A stretch of 64,000 nt of DNA from Acrocarpospora pleiomorpha (GTDB lineage: Bacteria; Actinomycetota; Actinomycetes; Streptosporangiales; Streptosporangiaceae). Positions 53,800 through 61,621 of this stretch are shown in pieces. The notes under the pieces were generated by a model that saw nothing but the letters and a program-made list of their open reading frames with translations, was not told the DNA's origin and searched no databases. Position numbers and translations under genes: made by a program. How positions within the stretch are numbered: the stretch's first letter is position 1; every line of letters starts with the position of its first letter. Location: positions 1 to 64,000 of the forward strand of contig NZ_BLAF01000006.1 in NCBI RefSeq assembly GCF_009687885.1, in the 5' to 3' direction.

Positions 53800-54012
53800 A
53801 ATCAACAAATCCGAATCCATCGGATGACCTGGGCCTTCGTAAGTGGAGCGGGTGACGGGAATCGAACCCGCGCTGTCAGCTTGGGAATCATCTACTGATC
53901 TGGGGGTCCTGAGCTGGGAAGACAGGGGTGCAGGCCAGGGCGGGTCGACTGCCCGTACGTCCCCGTGAATGATCTTGGTTCCCCCGCCTGTTCTGGCACG
54001 GATCTGGCACGC
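53800..54012 (-). repeat. tRNA-Gly(CCC) attachment repeat R10
   Basis: Core 53844-53887 (44 bp). Left arm keeps aatccgaatccatcggatga, cctgggccttcg but not the distal hairpin half. Right arm complete: ccgcctgttctggcacgg and atctggcacg end at 54012. Confidence 0.85.
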
Positions 54013-54103
54013 GATCGATTGCCCTGACTGAGGGCATCCAAGATTCGGCACGAGGTGCGCGTCACGACCGGCAGCCGGGACGAGGTTGACTGGATCTGTG
54101 CCC
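54013..54103 (+). repeat. Truncated TA-unit leader
   Basis: cgatcgattgccctgactga, ggtgcgcgtcacgaccggca, gccgggacgaggttgactgg, atct matches the segment that follows R5 and R12 (44498-44582, 59079-59162). It stops before the operator, and a different TA pair follows. Shows recombination between cassettes at the leader. Confidence 0.65.
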
Positions 54104-54298
54104 GTAGCGGGTACGACGATCAACCCCCGGCCTGATGGCGGGCACGGCCCGCCATCACCTCGCTAACCTGGCCTCTCGTGCAAGCGCAGCAGGTGGCGGA
54201 TGTGGAATGCCTTCGGCGAGGGCGTTTCGACGCTCCTGTAGTGATGCAGCATTGTTTGCAGCATCCTTCGTTGCATCTATTGCTGTAAACTTGGCTGC

Positions 54299-54607
54299 AT
54301 GAGTGTTCGCAAGAGTGTCCCGATGGGACCTGAGGATGTCACCACCCTCGAGCGCATGCACGCTCCCGTCAGCCCCGAGCGCCAGGCCCTGGCGCAGCTC
54401 ATCGGTCAGGAGCTGGACGCCGACGCCTCAGACGCAGAGATCCTCGCCGCGTTGGTCCGTGCAGGACGGGATGCCGTCACTCAGCAGGTGGCAACCACCG
54501 GGTATGCGGCGTGGGCGGCCGAGATGGACGACGAGGATCGCGATTACCGCACCGCCCGCCGTGGCTGGGACCGCGGCAACGTGATGGATGGTGGAAAGCG
54601 AGCGTGA
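54299..54607 (+). CDS. MazE-like antitoxin
   Basis: 102 residues. SPERQALAQLIGQELDADAS, DAEILAALVRAGRDAVTQQV and an acidic tail (AAEMDDEDRDYRTARRG) fit a MazF-partner antitoxin; no classical AbrB fold is visible, so it may be a distinct antitoxin type. The start overlaps no upstream gene. Upstream, GATGC (54243-54247) / GATGC in inverted form (GCATC 54261-54265) and repeated TGCAGCAT may be the operator. Stop overlaps mazF (GTGA). Confidence 0.7.
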   Translation: MSVRKSVPMGPEDVTTLERMHAPVSPERQALAQLIGQELDADASDAEILAALVRAGRDAVTQQVATTGYAAWAAEMDDEDRDYRTARRGWDRGNVMDGGKRA

Positions 54608-54927
54608 ACGCTGCCCCAAACATCATCCCCGTCCGCGGCCGGGTCTATCGAGCTGATCTCGGTTTCGGGCCCAAGCCATGGCTCGTGGTCTCCAACAATG
54701 CCCGCAACAACGCCATCGATGATTGTCTGGTCGCGCGGATCACCACCACTCGCCGCGATCTGCCATCCTGGGCCGCCCTGCGCGCTGGTGACCCTCTCAC
54801 CGGCTACGTCAACTGCGACGACCTCGGCCCTCTGTACCGAGACCAGATAGTCGCCGATCTAGGGGCGCTCTCGATGCCCACAATGGTGGACGTCGGCCGG
54901 GCGCTACAGCGCGCCTTGGCACTGTAA
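54604..54927 (+). CDS. mazF: MazF/PemK-type toxin
   Basis: 107 residues from the GTG at 54604. MazF features: IPVRGRVYRADLGFGPKPWL, VVSNNARNNAIDDCLVARIT, then YVNCDDLGPLYRDQIVADLG and the C-terminal helix VDVGRALQRALAL. Sequence-specific mRNA/tRNA endoribonuclease expected. Intact and coupled to its antitoxin by a four-base overlap. Confidence 0.85.
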   Translation: MNAAPNIIPVRGRVYRADLGFGPKPWLVVSNNARNNAIDDCLVARITTTRRDLPSWAALRAGDPLTGYVNCDDLGPLYRDQIVADLGALSMPTMVDVGRALQRALAL

Positions 54928-55173
54928 CCTCGTTCATCAAGAGCCAGCCCGGCTCCTCCCAGGGAATCACGCAGATGAGGCTGCTCAGCGTCCTTACCTG
55001 CACTCCATGACCTGCACACACGGGTATCACCCTTGTCGCCGACCTAGGCATCTCGCCCCGGAACTTGGTGATGCGGATGGGCTGAACGCGCTCCTCCAGG
55101 AGGATGATGAGGGTGGCACTCTGACGCCAACCTCATGTGGCGTTCTGAGCCGAGAGCGACCAGGACCCATGTT

Positions 55174-55374
55174 CGGGATCATGTCCCGGACCTGGGCCTT
55201 TCAGCATGAGAGCGGGTGACGGGAATCGAACCCGCGCTGTCAGCTTGGGAATCACCTACTGGCCTTGCTGTCCTGAGCTGGGAAAACAGGGGTGCAGGTC
55301 AGGGCGGGTCGGCTGGCCGTACGTCTCCGCGAGTGACCGCGGTTCCCCGTCTGTTCTGGCACGCATCTGGCACG
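55174..55374 (-). repeat. tRNA-Gly(CCC) attachment repeat R11
   Basis: Core 55210-55251 with the tgagag acceptor variant of R9. Left arm shortened (gttcgggatcatgtcccg, gacctgggcctttcagc). Right arm complete to 55374 (gttctggcacgcatctggca, cg). The gap 54928-55173 shows nothing recognisable. Confidence 0.85.
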
Positions 55375-55427
55375 GGAACTCGCTCGTCGTCCATCGCTTG
55401 GCCGCAGCCGGTAGCGCTGCCTCTGCT
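55375..55427 (+). repeat. Leader repeat shared with R9
   Basis: ggaactcgctcgtcgtccat, cgcttggccgcagccggtag, cgctgcctc: same as 52321-52370 with few changes. Confidence 0.65.
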
Positions 55428-55439
55428 GAGGCTCCTGTT

Positions 55440-55722
55440 GTGCACGTCAAGCGGATGGATGTGGAGGCGGACTACCACCAGGCCTATCTCGTGGACGAGG
55501 GGGTGTCGCATGGGCGGGTTTGACGAGGTGCCGAGCCGTCCTGTGGGGAGACAGGCAGTGCTCTCCTGATTGTGGGCCTTCAGTGGGGGACGGTGGAGTT
55601 CACGGTGGCTGTCGCCGATCGGGATCCGGGTGCTGACCTCGATGGCTATGAAGACATCGTCGAGATCGGCTACGAATCCCCGTCGGGCGTCAGACCCGGA
55701 GCGGTTCAGTTGCTGATCTAGG
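55440..55722 (+). pseudogene. Degenerate small protein fragment
   Basis: Fragments MDVEADYHQAYLVDEGVSHG and, after a break, VEFTVAVADRDPGADLDGYE and DIVEIGYESPSG read like one actinobacterial hypothetical protein (an acidic ~130-residue family with YHQxxL and DLDxxxxIVEI patterns) with its centre deleted or shifted. Too degraded to place. Function unknown. Confidence 0.4.
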
Positions 55723-55812
55723 ACAGCGACCAGGAGCGAGGCGCGAACGCGGGGTCAGGCTTGGAGTTCATCCCGCCACGAGTTACCATTGAGTGTATAT
55801 ATCATTGAGGGT

Positions 55813-56183
55813 ATGTCTCAGTGGGAGATCGATCTAGAGCCGGAGGTGGAGTCTTGGCTGGACGGGCTCTCCTTTCCGCTCTACCAGCGGGTCATGCGGA
55901 ACGTAGACGACTACCTCGTCACTGGCGGCATCCCCGATGGAGATCGCGTGAAGAAGCTGAAGGATGCCGAAGGTGTACACGAGCTGCGCGTTGCTCTCGA
56001 CCGCACGACCTGGTGATTGACCTTCTGAAGCCATCCAACAAAGTGATCGTGGTCCTTACGGTCTTCCGCAAGACACAGGATGGGACGCAGGCCGCCGACA
56101 TCAACCGAGCGATCGCTGCTAAGAAGCGATGCGAGGCAGAGCACGACCTCACCATCACGCACGTGTTCGAGAGGAGCGCATGA
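55813..56183 (+). pseudogene. HigB-like (Gp49/DUF891) toxin, frameshifted
   Basis: From the ATG at 55813: MSQWEIDLEPEVESWLDGLS, RNVDDYLVTGGIPDGDRVKK, EGVHELRVALDRTTW, then TGA. In the next frame, IDLLKPSNKVIVVLTVFRKT and QAADINRAIAAKKRCEAEHD finish a normal HigB. A single-base loss near 56010-56016 explains the break. Upstream, CATTGAG(t)GTAT is repeated (55787 and 55804 regions), a possible operator. Its end overlaps higA by four bases. Confidence 0.7.
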
Positions 56184-56536
56184 TGGGTCACAGCCGTTGG
56201 GAAGCCTACAAGGCGAAGCGTCTGCGCCAGATGGAAGCGGATGCGCAGCCTCACCCTGAATACGAGCAGGCGGGCCGTGACCTGGAGCTCGGCGATCAGT
56301 TGCGTGAGATCCGTAGGCGCCGAGGCTTGTCTCAGAAGGTCGTAGCGGAGCGCGCCGGGATGTCTCAACCTGCTCTATCCCGCATCGAGGGCGGGGGCGG
56401 CATACCAGACATAGCCACGCTTGTGCGCCTCGGTGCAGCTATGGGGGTTCGGTTCCGCGTCGAACTCGTTGTCGACGATGACACCACTGAAATCGAGCCT
56501 CTAACGGTGCATCACCGACAGCTCGCGAACGCATAG
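56180..56536 (+). CDS. HigA-like XRE antitoxin
   Basis: 118 residues from the ATG at 56180. A basic N-terminus (AYKAKRLRQMEADAQPHPEY) precedes a complete XRE HTH at ~50-100: LREIRRRRGLSQKVVAERAG, MSQPALSRIEGGGGIPDIAT, LVRLGAAMGVRFRVELV. Order toxin-antitoxin is the HigBA arrangement. Intact, while its toxin is frameshifted, so only DNA-binding remains. Confidence 0.85.
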   Translation: MMGHSRWEAYKAKRLRQMEADAQPHPEYEQAGRDLELGDQLREIRRRRGLSQKVVAERAGMSQPALSRIEGGGGIPDIATLVRLGAAMGVRFRVELVVDDDTTEIEPLTVHHRQLANA

Positions 56537-57048
56537 CTTGAAGGCAGCCGCTTCGAGACTCGGTCCGTCAACTTCTACTGCTGTTCCGCAGCGGCGAGTT
56601 TCAGTAGGCGATGGATTCTGCTCCGAGATCCTCAGTGTCATGAGGACCATGGAACATATAGCTCGTATCTCCCCAAATTTCTGATGAACTTATCGATGCC
56701 TGGCTTATAGAGGCTTTCGAACTCCTGTTGCACGGCTGGAGCGTATTACTGAGCGGCTAGAGAACAGGAAGTCTCAACACCGAGGCTCTGGAAGGGTTGC
56801 GGCAGATCATCTCAGTGGCGAATGACCTTTTGGGATCATCGGCACGATCGCTGCATCTGGATCGTGGAGTGTCGTCGCAACTACGCTTAGCGCGTGGTCG
56901 ACGTTAGTAGCCCTTTTTACGTTCCATTGAGATGTCCGGCGAGAGCTGCGACTCTAGCCCCAGGCGACGGTTCCATTAGCTGGGCCTTTTATCGGAAATC
57001 TGTGCAGGTGGCCAAAGTCTCTCGGCTCGCCCGAATTGAGTTCGCATT
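56537..57048. other. AT-richer gap with no gene seen
   Basis: 512 bases, visibly lower in G+C than the rest of the window. No open frame with protein-like composition found on either strand. Likely foreign DNA. Confidence 0.4.
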
Positions 57049-57798
57049 CTAATTTTCCGATTCGAGCTCCTTGTAGATCGTGTCACGAGCGAGCCCTGTG
57101 AGCTTTGATATTCTACGAATGTTGGTCTCGCCGTTGCGATACATATCTACGGCAATTCGCTTCCGGATTTTCGTTGAGGAATCTGCCAAACGTGCCTCGA
57201 CGGCGGCAGCAGCGAGATTTCCGATGTTGACGGCTTTAGGGTCAGTGAAGTTGTCTCTTGGATCGCTCGGTATTACTATCCCCTGTAGTTCGAAGACGTC
57301 GGCGAACACATGTTTGAACACGTCCTCGGCTGTCAGGTGCCGTTCGTTCAAATCCACGTTCAGCTTTCGTCCCAAGTATGACCTGAGCACCTGCATGTAA
57401 GCAGCTAACGCTCGATCGGACTCTTCGTAGAACCATGACTTTCTCGCGGATCCACGAGTGCCGACTTCCCATAGTCGCCTTGTCTTCTTTATTTCTTTCT
57501 GAAGGAACTCCTCAACCGTGAGATCCTTTGTCTCGCCATTCATGTACCAAGACCGGGTGACGGCCATCTTCTCACCGGGTCTAACCTCCGTTTCTGTCGC
57601 TATTGAATATATGCGCAAAATAGCGCTACCTCGTTCGCCGCCTAGGACCATGCTGTCTATCGACACGGATCGGGCCCCACGAATTGCCTCGGCTAGATCT
57701 GTGGAGAGATCGTTATAGTTCCTTGCGCTCTGAACCCTTGCTCGAAGCAGATCCAGGTTGGACTCGGCATTGCCATGATGAACATCTGCGTTGGACAT
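57049..57798 (-). CDS. Hypothetical protein with C-terminal HTH, low G+C
   Basis: About 249 residues from the ATG at 57798 (the frame stays open further upstream, but that part lacks protein-like composition). Charged helical protein: RVQSARNYNDLSTDLAEAIR, EEFLQKEIKKTRRLWEVGTR, YLGRKLNVDLNERHLTAEDV; the end (KRIAVDMYRNGETNIRRISK, LTGLARDTIYKELE) is a resolvase/HTH_7-like helix-turn-helix. No family recognised. Codon use is AT-richer than neighbours, suggesting transfer. Could be a regulator or an abortive-infection-type protein; unproven. Confidence 0.65.
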   Translation of the reverse strand: MSNADVHHGNAESNLDLLRARVQSARNYNDLSTDLAEAIRGARSVSIDSMVLGGERGSAILRIYSIATETEVRPGEKMAVTRSWYMNGETKDLTVEEFLQKEIKKTRRLWEVGTRGSARKSWFYEESDRALAAYMQVLRSYLGRKLNVDLNERHLTAEDVFKHVFADVFELQGIVIPSDPRDNFTDPKAVNIGNLAAAAVEARLADSSTKIRKRIAVDMYRNGETNIRRISKLTGLARDTIYKELESEN

Positions 57799-58021
57799 CT
57801 TGAAATCGTATCCCCATGTCGAGAACTCGACATGTCGTTTCTCGACACAATGACCGAGTCGGGTGGAAGAATAATGTAATTGGGATGGCAAGTTTCTACC
57901 GTAGGCCGACAAACACACAACCCTGCGCCTGGATGGAGGCTTTGGCGGATCCGCTTCTCCGCGGTGCTGCACATAGGGTGCTACCGACCACACCCAATCA
58001 TCACAACGAAAGGAGGATGGC

Positions 58022-58192
58022 GTGTCCAGATACGTACCTGACTGGCGGTTTGAGGCGGTCAGGCAGACTGGGCGGACGGTGCAGATCACGATTCGAAGCA
58101 CGAGCTACACCGTCCGCCTCTGCGTCCTGCTTCTAACTCTCGCGATGGTCGTCTCAGTACTGCCCGTCGCCTGCAGGACGATCACAGGGTAG
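58022..58192 (+). CDS. Small single-helix membrane protein, 56 residues
   Basis: Too short for routine calling. GTG at 58022 is preceded by the near-perfect ribosome site AAAGGAGG with 5-nt spacing. Product: SRYVPDWRFEAVRQTGRTVQ, ITIRSTSYTVRLCVLLLTLA, MVVSVLPVACRTITG, i.e. a basic N-terminus and one hydrophobic helix. An ATG five bases upstream opens a different frame with poorer composition. Divergent from 57049-57798. Similar in size to small membrane toxins or plasmid-spread proteins, but not recognised. Confidence 0.55.
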   Translation: MSRYVPDWRFEAVRQTGRTVQITIRSTSYTVRLCVLLLTLAMVVSVLPVACRTITG

Positions 58193-58329
58193 TTCCTTTT
58201 GATAGACGTCGGAGGCTCATCCAGGGGTAGCCCGCCTGGGTGGGTCTCCGGCACCCATCGAGCATGAGTCCTGTCCGCGCCGGCCAGCGTCTATAGCGGC
58301 GGCAGCGGGCTGGCTTTATCACCTGACTG
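58193..58329. other. Short gap
   Basis: ggaggctcatccaggggtag followed by cctgggtgggtctccg looks like a degraded hairpin (GGAG.C / G.CTCC) after the small gene; nothing else seen. Confidence 0.3.
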
Positions 58330-58640
58330 CCTGCAGAGCCGGCTACGGGCAGTGCGGCGAAGAGCGCACCCGCGAGTGGGACACCCGGGCGGGAATGATC
58401 GAGCTGGCGATCCCGAAGCTGCGGCAGATCTCGTATTTCCCAGGACCGGCTGCTGGAATGCCGCCGCCGCGCGGAGCAGGCGCTGATCAGCGTGGGCGCC
58501 GACAGTACCTGCTCGGGGTCTCAACCCGGCGGGTGGACGGATCTCGTCGGGCAACTCGGCATCACCGGCCCGGACCGTCAATGTCCGCTGCCTGGTCGTC
58601 ACTGCGCAACGCGATCACGGTGCCGGTCTCAAGAACCTCA
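58330..58640 (+). pseudogene. IS256-family transposase remnant
   Basis: REWDTRAGMIELAIPKLRQI is the conserved N-terminal block of IS256/MULE transposases (REWDTRAGTIxLxIPKLRxGSYFP), followed in other frames by LLECRRRAEQALIS (normally RRRRAEQAL) and YLLGVSTRRVD. At least two frameshifts are present and the rest of the gene is missing up to repeat R12. Confidence 0.75.
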
Positions 58641-58862
58641 TAGCTCGGATGAGGCATGACAACGTCCGTGTTGCGATGACCCTATCAGCATGCCGTACGA
58701 CGTGCGGACAAGGTCATCACAGCGGCGATCGACAAGTACCATCGGCCACGATCAGCTTCGCGAGGTTGACGAGGACGATCCGCCCGGGATGCTGGTTCCC
58801 CCCGACTGATCCACAAGGCCAATGCCATGTTGATGGCACGCAGAGAGCAAGCAACCTAACAA

Positions 58863-59078
58863 GATCAAATCACAGGTCCCGAATCCATTGGTTGACCTGG
58901 GCGTACACACGTGGAGCGGGTGACGGGAATCGAACCCGCGCTGTCAGCTTGGGAATCGGATACTGATCTTGCCGTCCTGAGCTGGGAAAACAGGGACGCA
59001 GGTCAGCGCGGGTCGACTGCCCGTGTGTCCCCGTGAATGACCTTGGTGCCCCGCCTGTTCTGGCACGGATCTGGCACG
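58863..59078 (-). repeat. tRNA-Gly(CCC) attachment repeat R12
   Basis: Core 58912-58955 (44 bp, intact). Left arm: gatcaaatcacaggtccc, gaatccattggttgacctgg and gcgtacacacg. Right arm complete to 59078, with paired TGGCACG in ctggcacggatctggcacg. Followed by the full TA-unit leader and copy 3. The right side is element sequence, not the 5' half of the tRNA. Confidence 0.85.
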
Positions 59079-59306
59079 CGATCAATCGTCCTGACTGTGG
59101 CGTCCAAGGTTCGGCACAAGGTGCGCGTCACGACCGCCCGCCGGGACGAGGTTGACTGGATCCGTGCTGTCAGTGCGTAGCAGGCCTGGCCTGCCCATCT
59201 GGTCGTCTTGGGATCAAGACGGAGGGTCCGAGCATATGCGTAGGTGATTACCTGAGCGGGTAGAGTCGGATTGTCGGAGAATCTGAATGTGTGATGGGGG
59301 CGGATC

Positions 59307-59640
59307 ATGGCGACGCTCACAGGCAAGGTACAGCCGGAGCCGCGGTTGAAGGCTCGCGCAAAGGTTCGCGCGAAGTCGCAGCTCACCTTGCCAGAGGAGG
59401 TCCGCCAGGCACCACATCGGTGAGGGCGACGAAGTGGAGTTCGCGGTCCTGGACGATGGCACCATCACTGTGCGGGGTTACATCTCCATTCCCACTGACC
59501 AGGCCTGGTTCTTCGCTCCGGAGTGGCTGGCGGGGGAGCGGGAGGCGGACGAGGACATCAGGCTTGGGCGAGGGAGCAAGCACGAGTCCGCGGAGGATAT
59601 GTTCGCTCACCTGGACAAGCTGGGGGCGGCGGACGACTGA
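59307..59640 (+). pseudogene. AbrB/MazE-like antitoxin, copy 3, frameshifted
   Basis: Aligned with copy 2, gcactccatatcgg has become gcaccacatcgg (near 59408-59418), a two-base loss. Translation from the ATG at 59307 gives 38 residues ending EEVRQAPHR and TGA. The rest (EFAVLDDGTITVRG ... FAHLDKLGAADD) is open in the shifted frame. The operator-like inverted repeat (GATTGTCGGAGAATC, 59269-59283) and toxin are retained. The total length is 334 against 336. Confidence 0.85.
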
Positions 59641-59948
59641 TGCCGACCTTCGAGACCACGCCGCGATTCGAGCGAGACTGGAAGAAACTTCCCGAGCCGC
59701 GACTGGCTCTGTTCCGCAAGGTCGTGATGGAGGCGTTCGTTCCTGATCTGGCCGCTCCAGAGCGTCCCTTCCGTCCAGGGCTGCGGGTGAAAGGCGTCAC
59801 CGCCCATCCCGGCGTCTTCGAGATGACTTGGGACGGTGACGGGCGGGCCACTTTCAGCTACGGAGAGGAACAGATCCCTGGCGAACCCCACGTAGTGTGG
59901 CGGCGGATCGGAACTCATTCGATATTCACGCCCCCACCCGGCCCATAA
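59640..59948 (+). CDS. RelE/ParE-superfamily-like toxin, copy 3
   Basis: 102 residues, identical to copies 1 and 2 except Q22L. The ATG overlaps the old antitoxin stop by one base, but translation coupling is now lost because the antitoxin stops early. Remaining expression may be low, which could make the cell tolerate it, or antitoxin from copies 1 and 2 may protect. Unusual: an intact toxin without its own antitoxin. Confidence 0.75.
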   Translation: MPTFETTPRFERDWKKLPEPRLALFRKVVMEAFVPDLAAPERPFRPGLRVKGVTAHPGVFEMTWDGDGRATFSYGEEQIPGEPHVVWRRIGTHSIFTPPPGP

Positions 59949-60143
59949 GGTTGTCACTTATGCGCGAAGTCGCTTCCGTGTTCAGGAACTGTCCCTTGGC
60001 CCAGAATTGTTGCGGCAGGTGAGGCGATCGGTCTCATCGACCATCCCTATCAGCACCACGATCAACCGGCGTTAGCTGGCGTTCACTCGGCGGAACCTAT
60101 CAGCACATCCGCGTTCCATCACCGGACCCGGCAACTGGTACCG

Positions 60144-60330
60144 GCGGACCGTATCGCTGGGCTTGAACGGGAGCTGGGAGTTCCCGATGACGGCGTCGGT
60201 GGTGATCGATCGCGCCGGGCTCGTCCGGCTCGCGGACGTGGCTCCCGACTGGCTTCGGCGCACCGAGCCGGAGCCGATCTTCGACGCGGTTCGCGAGGTG
60301 GTTGCGGGTCGACCGCCAGCCCGGGGCTGA
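60144..60330 (+). pseudogene. Peroxiredoxin/AhpC-TSA C-terminal fragment
   Basis: The frame SLGLNGSWEFPMTASVVIDR, AGLVRLADVAPDWLRR, TEPEPIFDAVREVVAGRPP is the C-terminus of AhpC/TSA-like redoxins (normally ASFVIDRxGxIRxAxVDPDYxxRxEP). The catalytic cysteine part is absent. It begins about 75 bases after the tail of TA-unit copy 3, as the truncated reductase does after copy 1. Confidence 0.65.
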
Positions 60331-60334
60331 ACGG

Positions 60335-61561
60335 CTACCCCGTGCTCGGACTCCCGGCCGGGAGTCCGAGCGTCGCCAGCGCGGCGGCGGTGAGCTCGGC
60401 GGGGAAGATCGGGAAGCGCTGCAGGCGCTGGATGCGGGCGCAGTCGTCGATGACCGTCTTGGTGGTCTTGACCAGCGACGTCGCGACCGTGTCCGGCAGA
60501 TCGGGCCGCGCGACCGACAGCCAGCGCTGCCACTCGGAGACGTAGTCGGCCTCGATCCGATCGAACCGCTCCCGCGCGGCGTCCGGCAGGTAGGGCCGTT
60601 CGGTGAGCCAGACGGCGAGCAGCTCGCTCGCTTCGATCGCGACGCGGACGTAGCCCCGCACGATCGACGGCAACACCTGCTCGTCGGGGCACGGGGTTCG
60701 CATCGCGCGGGTCATCTCCAGCGCGCGCCACTCGTGGAGGCGGTTCACGGCGGCCACGAGGAGATCGGCCTTGTTGTCGAAGTAGCGGTAGAGCGCCGGG
60801 CCGACGATCCCGAGCTGGCCGCCGACGTCGTCGTTGCCGACCCCGCCGAACCCCTTGTCGCGGAAGGCCCGTGCCGCGGCCCAGATGAGCTGCTCGCGGC
60901 GCGCGGCTGGCGTCCGGTCGACCTGTTCGGCCGCGGACGGGTCCGGCACGGGTACGTCCGCGGGTGGGCCGTCGATGACCCGCCGGGCCGCCGCGATGAG
61001 TTCGCCGGCCAGGCGCGCGCGAGGCAGCGGGCTGTCGTAGAGGCCGTGCCCGGAGATGATGCTGACGAGGACCCAGCTACGGATGTCGACGACGGTGGAG
61101 CTGAGGTCGGCGCGGTCGTGCTTGAGGAACAGCTCGCCGAGTGTCGCGGCGATCCACCGGGTCTGCCGCCTGACCAGCCGGTAGTCGTCCGTGGTGAGGT
61201 GGCGTGCGTCGCGCTGCCACAGCGGCGACAACCTGCGACTGTCGAGCGCGGCGTTGGTGACGGCCGTGAGGTCAGCGTCGGACTGGCGAGAGCCGACCGG
61301 TTGCTCGGCGAGGGCGGTGAGGACGTCGATGACGTGCTGCTGGTTCTCCCGCACGACGTGCGCGAGCAGGGCCTGCTTGTTCTCGTAGTGGCGGTATAGC
61401 GCCCGGGCGGTGATGCCGCTCGCCTCCGCGATGTCGTCCATGCGGACGGCGTGGAATCCGCGGACGCTGAAGAGCTCACCGGCGTGCCGGGCGATCTCGG
61501 CCCGCCGGTTGCTTGGACGGGACTTCCGGGTAGGCGATGACTCCGCGGCGACAGTATCCAC
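60335..61561 (-). CDS. Tandem TetR-family regulator (two HTH domains)
   Basis: 408 residues with two complete TetR units. First HTH ~20-65 (IARHAGELFSVRGFHAVRMD, DIAEASGITARALYRHYENK), second ~220-265 (LIWAAARAFRDKGFGGVGND, DVGGQLGIVGPALYRYFDNK), each with its own ligand-type helical domain. Such double-TetR proteins are common in Mycobacterium and relatives near lipid-degradation genes. Transcribed in the same direction as the lactonase and acyl-CoA synthetase genes; probably regulates them. Confidence 0.85.
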   Translation of the reverse strand: MDTVAAESSPTRKSRPSNRRAEIARHAGELFSVRGFHAVRMDDIAEASGITARALYRHYENKQALLAHVVRENQQHVIDVLTALAEQPVGSRQSDADLTAVTNAALDSRRLSPLWQRDARHLTTDDYRLVRRQTRWIAATLGELFLKHDRADLSSTVVDIRSWVLVSIISGHGLYDSPLPRARLAGELIAAARRVIDGPPADVPVPDPSAAEQVDRTPAARREQLIWAAARAFRDKGFGGVGNDDVGGQLGIVGPALYRYFDNKADLLVAAVNRLHEWRALEMTRAMRTPCPDEQVLPSIVRGYVRVAIEASELLAVWLTERPYLPDAARERFDRIEADYVSEWQRWLSVARPDLPDTVATSLVKTTKTVIDDCARIQRLQRFPIFPAELTAAALATLGLPAGSPSTG

Positions 61562-61621
61562 CGGCCGTTCGCCTCCTCTCCGCCTACCCGGCCATCGTAT
61601 CCACCGGAAGCCCGGGGGCGT

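Noticed and set aside
58017..58136. ATG frame beginning MACPDTYLTGG
   Set aside because: The GTG frame five bases later has better ribosome-site spacing and gives a clean membrane helix.
43274..59078. Regular repeats as a CRISPR array
   Set aside because: Repeats are ~200 bp with gene-sized, unequal spacers and clear tRNA identity; no cas genes.
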